DNA of 64,000 nucleotides from Crocodylus rhombifer. Its lineage: Eukaryota > Chordata > Crocodylia > Crocodylidae. A program made the translations under genes and the position numbers. Under the pieces are notes generated by a model, which was given only the letters and a program-made list of their open reading frames with translations, was not told the origin of the DNA and searched no databases. Positions within the stretch are counted from its first letter, which is position 1, and every line of letters starts with the position of its first letter. Where the stretch lies: the NCBI GenBank assembly GCA_038503035.1, contig JAVSML010025534.1, positions 755,041 to 819,040 on the forward strand. Direction: 5' to 3'. Positions 24,151 through 35,568 of this stretch are shown in pieces.

Positions 24151-25086
24151 CAGGTCTGATTCCACTGAAGAACATATTTGCCAACGTTCCAGGCCTCCAA
24201 TATTAATGAGTAACAGTTTGGCATTGGTCTCTAGTATGACAGAGAGGTGAGGAGCTGGGTTCTTTGCATGTGATTACATTTTTGCTTTATTTTAAACTAC
24301 CATCATAGGCCATATCCTCAGCTGGTGTAAATTAGGATAATTCCTAAAAGCTAAATAAAGTCAGTGAACACCAGCTGAGCATATGGCCCTTTGTTTTCTG
24401 CTGGTTGGACAGTAAAGAAACTACAGAGGCTAGTGAAGTGCTCACGCAGGCACTATCCCAGTTATGGTTCCAAGAAGACCATATTGTAGAAGAGGAAGAG
24501 ACCCCCATGATGTTGTGACTCAGGAGCAATTTTGATTAGGATTCCCTGTATTTACTGCCCTATTAAATATTTGTTGCTGGTGCTCTTTCTATAGAATGAA
24601 GCCAATACAGGGAAGCAGGAAACAGCCAGTGCTTCCATTGCTGGAATGAGAAGGCATCTATACATGAGCAGCGAGTGTGCTCTGATGTGTTGTAATTATG
24701 ATTAATTGAGTCTGCTAGAGCGTGGTAATTACTGTGCTCCAGCAGACTCCAGCATCTCATGTATCAGTACCTCCGTGCTTAGAAATGGTGGTGGGGGTGC
24801 TTGATCTAAAGCTTATTCAACAAGGTTTAGATAAAGCGCTCCTGCTGCCATTTTTAAGCATGGGGATGCTGATGCCCGAGACACTTCAGGCACTCTTGGA
24901 GTCACTGTAATTAAAGCACCCTTCCTCTCACCCACACTCCCAGAGCAAGTGTATAAATGCCCATAGGTAAGATCTAAACATCTGAGCAAAAGCCTGTTGG
25001 GGTAATTGGTGTAGGCTATAAGTTTATATACAGGCACCAGGAATACTTGGTCCAGAATCACTATGCTGTCATGAAAATAACGTAGA
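24151..25086. other. Intergenic DNA, nothing recognised
   Basis: Mixed composition with no supported feature. Confidence 0.45.
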
Positions 25087-25733
25087 CCTCTGCTTGTAGA
25101 TGAAATGGGAGGCATGTGTGCACAACACTAAAGCAGGCAAAATGCTTTTGCACTGCTTTAATGGCGTTGGTGTTTTCACCCCTCAGCAGTGTATTTTACA
25201 TTAATTCCAGCCACTGTAGGAAATTCAGTGGTGTAATGTGCCTTAAATGACTTGGGGTGCAGCAAACTAAAACTCCTTTGAGAAGTTTTAGTTTCCTACT
25301 CCTACAGCCATGGAGTGAAGCATCAGGCTCTGCACTCTGGGGCTCTCCAGAAGCCGAGGAAAGCAACTCCACCCAAGAAAAGCGGCGAGCCCTATCTTCC
25401 CCCCACCCCCGAGCCTGCCTGCCTGCCTCAGCTGTACAGGGGCCTGGTGCTTCCCTCCATGGCTGCAGTGCCCCCCGGGGGCCACCCAAGCAAGGTGCTG
25501 CCTCGGGGGGGGGGGAGGCTGCTGTTGCTGCAGAGGGAAGCACCAGCCCTCTCCCCCCAGCCCAGGGACCACTCCTCCCACCAGCAGCTCACCTTTCTCT
25601 CCCCGCCAGAGAGGCAGGTAAGTCATCAGGGTGTGTGCACGACATGGAGGTTTAATCAGCCCTAACTTGAAACAGTGTTTTTTAAAAACCCACCGCTTCA
25701 ATTTAGGGCCCCCATTTTGGCTATACATGTCCC
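25087..25733. mobile_element. GC-cored Harbinger-like MITE, copy 2 of 3
   Basis: It shares with 2636-3307 and 53890-54573 the left arm (GCACTGCTTTAATGGCGTTG; AATTCCAGCCACTGTAGGAA), the middle hinge (AGCAAACTAAAACTCCTTTG) and the right arm (CCCACCGCTTCAATTTAGGG). The right end is ATACATGTCCC followed by TTA. The left end (CTGCTTGTAGATGAAATGG) is decayed and no clear left TTA is seen. The core contains a G10 run near 25505-25514 and GC-rich pseudo-ORFs. Confidence 0.75.
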
Positions 25734-28419
25734 TTATTGCCAGGAGCAATCTGAGCCATGGGCAGAGATTTTAGATTTCATTTTTTTCTTTTTTTTTTGA
25801 GTTGGTTTAAGCTCAGCCATTGAAACCTATATTTTCATTTCCTTTACAATAGGCAGAGTGGGACACCGTTTCTTTTTTATCTCACTCCTTTGGTTTGGCA
25901 GTAACACCAAACAGTTTTATAATAAAAGCAACCTACCAAAAGAAATACAGACTCCATAAAAGTATAAGAACACAATAAAATTTTGGAACAAAGATACTGA
26001 CATTACAAATGAGCACTTGCCAATCCTATTCCACATGAAAACAGAATGCGAGTCCAAAAATAACTTTTGTATTAGACAAATAATGGAAGTACTTTTTAAT
26101 AAATTCACACTATGCCAAATATTTTAACTATGATCTAAGAAGCCATGGAGGTGGAATAACTCATTCTGACTCAGACAGGAGATCAAGTTATGATTAAGTA
26201 GCCAAACCCCTATGTTATACTAAATGTCTTTAAAAGCCTACTTTTGACAGTCTACTTAAGTTCTAAAATAAACACAGCCTTATTTCTTTTTTAAACACAA
26301 TATGATGTCTGGCATTGATTGTCACTCTAAAGATATATACAGGGATGGCCTGGCATCAGTCGCTATGCATTCTGCTGAAGACATCAATCATGAGACATTC
26401 ACTTTAAGACAAACCCCCTTGCTCCTCATCCCCCCCCCCCCAAACTTCACAGGCTTCACAGAAGATGTGTGAACCAAGGAGATCAACAGTTGGCCACATT
26501 AATGGAAAAGATATACGTGCAAGGATTTTTGCAGCCTTGCTTCCCTTTTCTTTTATGACTTCCTCCTGTTTTCTGCAGTCTATCCCAACCTGTCACCTGC
26601 ATGCTTCTTTTGGGAATGATGCCATAGGATACTGAGCACCTAACATATCATTAGGTTGAACTTAGGATCATCAGATTCAGTTAAGAGGTGCACCAAAACT
26701 ATGATTGCCTTTAAGCTTTGTGTTGACAGGATGATGCCAAGCACCCTTAGCTCCTGCTGCTGTCAGTGGACAGATAATGCACGCAGAGCATTCTGGGTTC
26801 AGAGCCTTTCTTTCTTTGATGCCTAGGATAGTTTCCAGGTTAATGTTATCAAACAATCCCCTGAAAGCTTCAGGAGACCCCACTCAGTGACCCCACTCAG
26901 TCTGGCTTTTCACCTTGCAGATTTAATAACTACTGTCTTGCAGTGTCATGAAATCCATCTAAATCTTGCCATGGATTAAGCAATCATGGAGTAGATTAAT
27001 TACTACACCATAACATCATGAACCTCAGTGGGACTTGGGCGTGCTCACAGTCATTCAGGAGCAGGCCCTAATTGTTGATAAAATCATAGCAACACCTTTC
27101 AAAAATATACATTGGGGGTAATATGAGGGAGGAAGTGTCAGCTAAAACATAGCTCAGAGGGCTTTTATTTCAGGTTTGGAGCTTTTCTGCATCTAACTCT
27201 TAGGAGGTTCACCTGAAGTTTACCAGTACCAGCTGGAGTTTTAGGAAACTGCTCTGGGTATTTTGTGACATTTGGATGTCTTGTGAAATTTCCAAGTCAG
27301 GTGCTATAACTTCTGGAAGGAAATGGTGTAAGAAAACCTTAGTTCACAGCATTTCTGGATACACGCCTTAGCTGGTGGTCAGGATTGCAAAGATGTTCCA
27401 AACACAAACAAGATCAAGTCTTAATCAAACATTCTCCAGCCTCAAACACGATAGCCTTTGAGCTAACTTCTGAAAAATGGGCTGAGGTCCCATGATGGGG
27501 GGGGTTATTTTGTTTTAGTTTTTCTTCCTAGTGGGGCACAGTGAAGAAAGTGGATTTGATGAGATACAGGAATTATGTGGTGGGTATATGCTGAAGAGAT
27601 ATTAGTCCTTGGTATTTTCATGCAAACAGTGGACTTTTTTTTTGGACAGACTTTAAAAAGTATTGATTTATATTTAACACAGATGTTTCCCTTCTGCTTT
27701 CTAAAGGGGTTTATTTTAACAAACAAATAAAGCCTGAATGGTAGACTGAAAAAGCTGGTCTGATAGATAAACGGCACAGATGATGACCAGCAGTGGCTGC
27801 AATACTGGAATGTCCTTAATATAGCTTGCTATTCATATCCTTTGTTTGCCTGTTCTCTTTCCAAAAGGAGCCATTTGTTGCACTTGTTTGGTCTTGCACA
27901 TGTTGCAAGCTTACTGAGATGTTTGAACTGAAAATCCCCAAGGAAAATTGATGTGGAACAATCTTTAGGAAAGAATTGTAATAGGGACTGGATCTCTTCA
28001 TTTCTTTTCTTCATTTTACATGCTAGGTAGAGCTATTCAAATGAAGTTAGACAATCAAACAGCCTGAGAATGATAAATATAAGAAGCTGAAGTGTCTCCA
28101 GATGGTCATCTTCCTCTCATTCTTTCCTTTTGTAGATCACTTTCTTCTTCATCTTAGAAGTAACTGAGTTATTTCTCTATGCAATAGCTATAGCTGACAT
28201 GTAATTTTTGGTATAAGGACCTTCAAATCATGAGGTAGTCATGACTGTTTTGGCATGAATGGAGATGCATGGCCAACTGATGCATCAGTTGCACATTGGT
28301 TATTATTATTTAAAATTTTCATTCTGGTGGTGTTTGAGAGACTTTGGGCTCCACAGCTGGTGTACCAAGTTACAGTGAATAATAGTGTTTGACCCACAAC
28401 ATTTCTGATCACCTATATA
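25734..28419. other. AT-rich intergenic DNA with homopolymer runs
   Basis: No exon, RNA gene or transposon end was recognised. It contains a C12 run near 26431-26442, a G9 run near 27497-27505 and T-rich tracts. Confidence 0.45.
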
Positions 28420-30241
28420 AGCCAAAAGTTTGGCTTAGCAAGGAGCTCTTCAGTGAGCTAAGTCACAAGAAGGAAGCTTTGCAAGAAGTGGAAACTTGGC
28501 CAAACAACTAGGGAGAAGTATAAAAGTATTGTTCAAGCATGCCAGGATGAAATCAGGAAGGCCAAAGTGCAATTGGAGTTCCAACTACCAAGGGATGTGA
28601 AGGGTAACAAGAAGAGAGTTTCTAGAAGTATGTTAGTAACAAGAGGAAGTTCAGGGAAAGTGTGGGTCCCTTACTGAATGGGGGAGGCAACCTAGTGACA
28701 GATGATATGGAAAAGGCGGAACTGCTCAATGCCTTCTTTGCCTCAGTCTTCACAGGCAATGTCAGCTTCCAGACTACTGTACTGGGCAGCACAGCTTGGG
28801 GACAAAGTGAGCAGCCAAAAGTAGTAAAAGAACAGATTAGGGACTATTTAAAAAAGCTGGACATATACAAGTCCATGGGCGTGTATAAGTCCAGATGCTA
28901 AGCACCCAAGGGGGCTGAAGTTGTTGGCTGATGTGATTGCAGAGCAGCTGGCCATTGTCTTTGAAAACTTGTGATGCTCAGGAGAGGTCCTGGGTGATTG
29001 GAAATGGGAAAATATAGTGTCCACATTTAAGAAAGGGGAGAGAAATCATCCAGGGAACTAGAGACTGGTCAGCCTTACATCAGTCCCTGGCAAAATAATA
29101 GAGCAGGTCCTCAAAGAATCCATTTCTAAGCACATGGAGGAGAAGAAGGTGATTAGGAGCAGTCAGCATGGATTCACCAAGGCCAAGTTATGCCTTACCA
29201 ATCTGATTGCCTTCTGTGATGAGATGACTGGCTCTGTAGATGGAGGAAGAGGAGTGGATGTGATATACCTTGACTTTAGCAAGACTTTTGATATGGTCTC
29301 TGACAACATTGTCATGAGCAAGCTAAGGAAGTATGGGTTGGATGAATAGACTGTAGGGTGGATAGACAACCAGCTGCATCAATGGGCTGAGAGGGTAGTA
29401 GTCAATGGCATGATGTGTAGCTGGCAGCTGGTATCAAGTAGAGTGCCCCAGGGGTGAATTCTGGGGCTAGTTTTATTCAATATCTTTATCAGCAACCTGG
29501 AGGATGGCATAGGGTGTACCCTTAGGAAGTCAATAAGGACAAGTACAAAGTCCTGCACTTAGGGCAAAACAATCCCATGCATCGCTATAGGCTGGGGGCT
29601 GACTGGCTGGGTAACAGCTCTGCAGAAAAGGACATGGGGTTACCGTGGACAATAAGCAGAATATGAGCCAACAGTGTGCTCTTGTTGCCAAGAAGGCTAA
29701 TGGCATACCGGGCTGGATTTGTAGGTGTGTTACCAGCAGTTCAAGCGAAGTGATTATTTCCCTGTATTCAGCAATGGTAAGGCAATATCTGGAGGGCCCT
29801 CACTCCCCCCACTACAGAAAGGATATACACAAATTGGAGAGAGTCCAGCAGAGAGTAACAAAAAGGGTGAGGGGGCTGGGGGACATGACTTATGAGGAGA
29901 AGCTGAGGGACCTGGGCTTATTTAGTCTGGAGAAGAGAAGACTGAGAGGGGATTTTATAGCAGCCTTCAACTACCTGAAAGGTGGTTCAAAAGAGGATGG
30001 AGCTAGATTGTTCTTAGTGGTGGCAGATGATAGAACAAGGAGCAAAGGTCTCAAGTTTCAGCAAGGGAAGTTTAGGTTAGATATGAGGAAGAACTGTCTC
30101 ACTAGGAGGGTAGTAAACCACTGGAACAAGTTACCCAGAGGGCTGGTAGAATCTCCATCCTTGGAAGTTTTCAAGACCCAGTTAGACAAAGCTTTGGCTT
30201 GGATGATCTAGTTGGGGATGGTCCTGCTTTGAGCAGGGGGT
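28420..30241 (+). pseudogene. CR1 LINE ORF2 relic with deleted catalytic motif
   Basis: This is a plus-strand CR1 starting in the endonuclease-RT linker (28425-28620, 'ELFSELS.KKEAL' region). It continues as [20 protein letters not shown] (from 28665), then SQHGFTKAKLCLTNLIAFCD (from 29161) and VDVIYLDFSKTFDMVSDN. The C-terminal part is open from 29645 to 30211. Around 29518-29545 the sequence jumps from the palm (GCTLRKS) straight to the 'KCKVLHLG' region, so about 120 bp, including the FADD catalytic motif expected there, is missing. Other frameshifts occur near 28900 and 29350. The 3' UTR is cut at 30241 by another CR1 and resumes near 30853. Confidence 0.85.
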
Positions 30242-30852
30242 TCATAGATGCTAGGGTTGGAAGGGACCTCAACAGATCGAGTCCGACCCCCTGTCTAGGC
30301 AGGAAAGAGTGCTGGGGTCAGATGACCCATCCAGAAGTCTATCCAGCCTTGTCTTAAAAACCCCCATGGTAGGGGAGAGCACCACCTCCCTTGCAAGCCC
30401 ATTGCAAATGTTGGCCACCCTTACCGTGAAGAAGTTTTTCCTGATGTCTAGCCTAAATCTGCTCTCCATCAGTTTATGACCATTGTTCCTTGTTACCCCA
30501 AGACCTGGATGAACAGAGCATCTTCAATACCTCCTCTGGACCCCCTTGAATGTATCAACATCCTTCTTGAAGTACGGCACCCAAAACTGGACGCAGTTCT
30601 CCAACTGCGATCTGACCAATGCCACATAGAGGGGAAGTATCACCTCCTTGGTTCTATGTATCATGCATCTGCTGATGCATGATGAAGTGCGGTTAGCTTT
30701 GCGACTCATGTTCATCTTGGGGTCCACTATGACTCCGTGATCCCTTTCCGCTTCTGTGCTGCTGGAAAGGTCACTTCCTAGCTGGTAGGTATGCTGGATA
30801 TTTTTGTGCCTTAGGTGCAGCACTCTGCACTTGTCCTTGTACTGCATCTAGT
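30242..30852 (-). pseudogene. CR1 LINE 3' fragment nested in another CR1
   Basis: A minus-strand CR1 3' part. The terminus TTCATAGATGCTAGGGTTGG is at 30241-30260; the thumb/C-terminal RT segments ([38 protein letters not shown]) and DKCRVLHLRHKNIQHTYQL follow on the minus strand. It lies exactly between the end of one plus-strand CR1 and that copy's last ~50 bp of 3' UTR, so it inserted into it. It is 5' truncated before the FADD motif. Confidence 0.8.
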
Positions 30853-30905
30853 CCTTGTTGGACTAGATGACCTCCTGAGGTCCCTTCCAACCCTAATTTA
30901 CTATG
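30853..30905 (+). repeat. CR1 3' UTR end, displaced from 28420-30241
   Basis: TTGGACTAGATGACCTCCTG, then AGGTCCCTTCCAACCCTAAT and an ATGATTTTA tail, form the CR1 3' terminus. The same string directly follows the G-rich 3' UTR in the uninterrupted copy at 44450. Confidence 0.8.
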
Positions 30906-31629
30906 ATTTTATAAAATAGATAACAACAAATAAATAATTTGGGCTAGATCACAGGTCTGCCTTGGGTCCTGGCTCTGCACTGTCACCACTCTGCATGCCT
31001 GCCCCAGTCCCAGCTCTAGCCCCAGTCTTGCCTGTCCATCCTGCTCCCAGAGGCTTCTCCCTGCCTGCACGCAGCTGCATCTCACCTTCTCAGCTGAGTG
31101 TTTCTTCCTTGTGCAGGTCCTGGGCTAGTTTCCACAGAGATACTGGTGCTGGGACTATCAGGTGGTGACAGTATGTGGCTGAGACCTGGGGCAGAACCAC
31201 TTCATTTTGGTGAGGTGTTGTGGGCCTGACCGGGGGGGGGGAGGGGGGAAGGGTGCTGACCTGACTAAAACTCCCTATGTGGCCTTTCAGTACAAATTAT
31301 TGCCTACACCTATTCAAGAGGGTCTCATTGGGTTTCCTATGACACATGCAGTTTCTGCTCATCCTTCTACTGGGCATGTTCAGGTTGCATTTTTAAAAAT
31401 TTCCCTCCAGCAGCTGAAGGGGAATTGGAGGGTTTCAATAAATGATGCCTTTATGGATTTTAACTAGGATGCCTAATTTTTTGTGCATAAGTGGAGGCAC
31501 ACAAGTGACTGAACTGTATCTTGTCTTCACATCACAAACCTGTTGCCCATTAGAATTTATGGATGGTGGTGTTGAGGTCAAACTCAATTATACAAATGAC
31601 AGCTGCTAGTTCTCATTCAACTTGCCTCA
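30906..31629. other. Intergenic DNA with G-run
   Basis: GC-rich to about 31260 with a G-rich tract at 31231-31249, then AT-rich. No feature was recognised. Confidence 0.45.
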
Positions 31630-32441
31630 GGTAGGAACTGAGCGGCCTAATATCTCCCTGTCAACCTAAACCACCAGTCTGGCCCTGCTTGACACCTAAT
31701 TGACCAAGTATAATAATCACAGACTCAAAAATATGTATAAACAACAAGACTATATTGGAATATAAGCAAATCTTAATAACAAGGTACAGTGCAATAGGTG
31801 AGTAAAAGAGAAATTACATAAGTACACGAACAATAACAGAACTATATATCCACTGGGTTAAAATCAAATGTGGTCTTCTCTCAACCATGCAGCGTTCTTG
31901 CAAGTAACACAGGGCAGCTTGTCACTGACCTAAATTTACTCTAATATCAGAACACCTCTCCCAAACCCAGCCAACATAAACTCCACAGTCCCACACCAGT
32001 CTCCGCACACCAATAGACACCTCAGTTGCTCCCAGTCACAGGCTAGCCATGCACACTTTCTTCCTAGTGGCAGTTTTAAATACCTCTTGCAGGACAGCAG
32101 CTGTCAATCATGTTCTTGACCAATCATAACACGAGATGACCTGTCACTCAGAACCTTCACTCTCCTGGCCAGTCTCCATTTATCTAACCTTATGAAGGTG
32201 TGGTGCACCTTTTCCCATGAGTCGCCCTGTTGCCAGGTGGTCACTGACCATGCTCAGTGCTCCAAAAATGGGACAATACCTCATGGAGGTGAAAAGGTGA
32301 ACTTCTTCTACAATCCTTTCAGTATCACATCCAGTATCCGTGCATGAAAGGCCAAACAATGAGGAGCCAGTCACAGCTAACAGTGGTTGCTTGACGGCCT
32401 GAAAGTGTGACATTGGATGGTTTCGCAATAGAATAGGAACC
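31630..32441 (-). mobile_element. Possible solo LTR (ERV-like promoter block)
   Basis: Read on the minus strand, a CCAAT-type box (TGATTGGTCAAG, near 32122-32133) is followed about 45 bp later by a TATTTAAAA box (near 32074-32082), then an AT-rich region. This is the usual order of an LTR U3 promoter. TG...CA boundaries and a target duplication were not resolved and no coding is present. Confidence 0.35.
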
Positions 32442-32512
32442 ACATGGGGTTTGGACTGGATGGTCTCTCTAGGCCCCTTCTAGACCTACCTCCCTGTGGT
32501 TCTGTCTAGTTC
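32442..32512 (+). repeat. CR1 3' UTR terminal fragment
   Basis: GGTTTGGACTGGATGGTCTC followed by TAGGCCCCTTCTAGACCTAC matches the last ~60 bp of CR1 elements, in plus orientation. The terminal octamer repeats are degraded (GTGGTTCTG). Confidence 0.65.
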
Positions 32513-33933
32513 ATGAATAGTGGGTCTTCTTGCCTAGTGTCCCCACAAAGAAGCCTAATCCCAGACACAGAGGGGCTGTCATCCAGGACTTTGCCTCTGC
32601 TCTGCTAGAAGTTTGATTTAACATGTATAGAAACTGAGTTACCTGCATAGGCAGCCGAAGGCCGGGGATAACAGGGCATAGCCCCGCCCCTCTCCCCAAA
32701 CACAGGGCCATGCTGGCAGTGCAGAGGGCCACAGGACAGCCTGGGAATGGGCTCTGGGTGGCTGCAGTCAGGTGAGGGGGGTGGGACAGGACTCACAGAC
32801 ACAGACATGCAACCCCAGTCTGCAGCAGCCAGGAGTGGGTAGAGCACTGCCCACCAAAGCAGGTAAGTCTGTTGCGGGTGAAGGGAATGGGGGGGGGGCA
32901 CATCGAAGCCCCCCTGGTGATGGAGGGGTTGGGGCAGAGGTAAGGGCAGGGGCTGGGGTGAATGGGGCCCTGGGTGAGGCCAGGTAAGTTGTGGGATGCT
33001 CAGAGCCCAGGAAGCTCATTCAGGGGCACAGGCAGGGGTCCCATTACTGTGCACACCCTGGTGGAGGCCCAGGGGCCATGTACCCCCTGGATCTGTGTGT
33101 GGGGAGGAGGCAGGCTGCTGCTGCAGGATGGACTCTGTGCCCTGCTGCTGCTGCCCCTGGACTGGCATGACGCCATGTGCCTGCTGCATGCAGACTATGC
33201 CGCATCCCCTACCTGCCTGGTGCCACACACATGGCATTGCACTGCTCCCGAGGCCATGGTAGCAGTGTACAGAGCCCAGCCCACAGCAGCAGCTCACCTC
33301 CACCCCTCACACAGATCTGGGGGGCACAGATCTGGGCCTCTGCAGGGGTGCGTGCAGCGGCAGAAGTCCCCCCCGCGCCACTCAATGAGCGCCCGTGGCT
33401 CTGACTGTCTCATGACCTGCCCAGCCCCATTGACCCCTGCCCCCACCTCTACCCCACTCCCACCCTCACTGTGGGGGTGCCAGTCTCCCCCCACATCTCT
33501 TCCCCATGACAGACTTATCTGCAGGGGTGGGGTGTGCACATGTGTGCTCAGCCCCCCCAAATAATATGTTCTGCCTCCACCTATGCTTATCTGCCTCACT
33601 ATTATATCTATGGCCTGGAAATTAGCCTTGAGGTAAATGGAAAGTGTATGCATGGAAACTTGAACTGTCTATGGCAGTATTTTGTTGTACCTGCTCTATG
33701 TACAAGGAGAAGTTTTCAGCCTTCACAGCGAGCAAAGTGAAAGTGAAACATTTCTCAGTCATTAAGTTCACAGGGGGAAAACATAAGGAATAATCTCTCT
33801 CTCCCTTCACTTCGTACAAATGCTCATTTTGGCTGCAGAGTGGCTTCCATCCTAAATAGAATCTCAAGTCCCAAAACAATGGCCAGATAGCAGACTGTTA
33901 ACAAACTTTTATTACAGACTTTTGCTGCTCAAT
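32513..33933. other. GC-rich block, unassigned
   Basis: 32640-33560 is strongly GC-rich, with repeated CTGCTGCTGC and GGGGTG phrases resembling the cores of the Harbinger-like MITEs. ORFs up to 200 codons occur but read as low-complexity Pro/Cys/Gly/Ala in several frames at once, so I do not call a gene. 33560-33933 is AT-rich with nothing recognised. Confidence 0.4.
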
Positions 33934-34166
33934 GGGCATGTCTACATGAGACACTGACTGTGCAGTAGTCAAATATTACTGTGTACCAGCACATCATAGC
34001 ACTAACAGTGCTAATATGCTACTGCCCAGTAGTATTAGCCTACTGCGCAGTAGCGTCACTTAAAAGGTGCTACTGTACAGTAACTCAAGTTACTGAGCAT
34101 TTATTTAGAACTTTCTTATGCAAATAGTAAATAAACCTGCAGTAACACTGTGCAGTAGCGTCTCAC
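33934..34166. mobile_element. Small Harbinger-like MITE with GCAGTAG repeats
   Basis: It begins GGGCATGTCTACATGAGACA and, near the other end, the opposite strand reads GTGAGACGCTACTGCACAGT, an inverted copy of the sequence just inside the left terminus. The last ~13 bp of the right end are missing. The body carries repeated CTACTG(C/T)(G/A)CAGTAG palindromes (about 34018-34085). The GGGCATGTCTACA start matches the other TTA-flanked MITEs in this window. Confidence 0.6.
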
Positions 34167-34687
34167 CTGCTGAGGACTAATTTTTATTTGTATTCTGGAT
34201 AGAGCACTTCCCCTACCATGATAATGATTAAAAACTGAAAAACAGAAAGATTATCGCCCCAGCATCAATGCTGAGGCATTATTCCATTACCATTATTAGT
34301 TTAGTAGTATTTTCATCACTGCTGATCCCAAGGTTTCATTTTTAAAATCTATATCATCCTTCACATATTACTTAAGGGATTAACAAAGAGGTTTGTAATT
34401 GTTTCTGTTTTTTTAGGGAATACAATGCAGAAAAAATCTCTTTGAAAAATAATAAAGTTTTGAAACCAAACATTCTGGATATCATGGAGTTAGAATGTAT
34501 GCTTATGCTCAATTATTACTTTACTTTAGGTGGGTAGATAACTTTTACCTAGGTAACTTTGGACATGAAAGGGGTATTGGCATTAATTATACAAATTTTA
34601 AATCTTATTTCCTGCCCTTCCACTCCCATGTAACATCTTGCTCTTCTGAGCATACTCAGAAAAATCTCCCACCAGTCATGCTTTGCT
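34167..34687. other. AT-rich spacer, nothing recognised
   Basis: No supported feature. Confidence 0.45.
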
Positions 34688-35568
34688 GGGTACATCTACA
34701 CATTAATTAAATCTGGCTTAAATTTAATGTGCATTAAACTAATGTGGGTTAAGTGGGTTTTGGCAGGTGTCTACACACGGTAGGACTTGGGACTAACTTT
34801 AATCCCAGGTCGCTTCAGCTCTGCCATGTGCTTCTGCTGCCACTGACGGGACCTCCAGCCTCCAGACACATGACTGCCAGCACTTGGCAGCTATACTGAA
34901 GCCAAAGCAAGCTGCAAGCATTTGGCAGCCATCTTGGAAACACCCCTCCACCCTCTGATTCCTAGCTAGCTCCTTGTTGCCCAGAAACCACATGCCCTGC
35001 ATAGGGGAAGCACATGGAAACTCCCTCCTTGCCCAACCTGCTTCCCTGTGCCAGGGCTGCCCTTGCCCCTGCCAGTGATGACCAGCACCCCATGCTCCTG
35101 CTGGCCATAGTGTAGGCCCTGCTGGCCCCAACAGGCACTCCCCTGCCTAGACCCCAGGAGAGCTACACATCCACCAGTGGGAGCCAGGGCACCAGCTGCA
35201 GAAGGCCCTGGACAACCCCTTCCTCCTGCCCGCCCCACTCCATCCCACCTGCCCAGCCACTCAAACATCCACTATCTCCTGCCCGCCCCCAGTACCACTT
35301 TCAGGAAATGCACATTGTTGAAATAAAGTTTAGGGTTTTTTTACCCTCATGCAATGCATCCCCACCCACAACAAACAGGGCCCCTCCACCACCCTCTCCA
35401 CTCATCAACAATCAAAAATCCGCTTACAAGTGGCAAACTATATAGAGAGAAGTTTAGCCCAGGGAGAAAAGAAACACCCAACCAGGAGTCCTGGGCCTGG
35501 GCTCCAGCTGGCCCTCTAGTGGCTGGGCAGAGCCAGAACTAAATTCCCTGCATTAATACAGAGTAGAT
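34688..35568. mobile_element. Left part of a TIR DNA transposon split by CR1
   Basis: The left end GGGTACATCTACACATTAAT faces a right end at 39990-40220 that on the other strand reads GGGTATGTCTACACATGGTC. Both arms carry a second internal TCTACACA motif (near 34770 and 40150) and TTTAATG/TTAAGC strings. The interior from 34800 to 35300 is GC-rich. No clear target duplication: flanks are GCT and ACT. Pairing of the two ends is inferred from symmetry. Confidence 0.45.

Noticed and set aside
32962..33564. 200-codon plus-strand ORF
   Set aside because: Compositional ORF in GC-rich DNA, with comparable ORFs on both strands and no domain or splice context.
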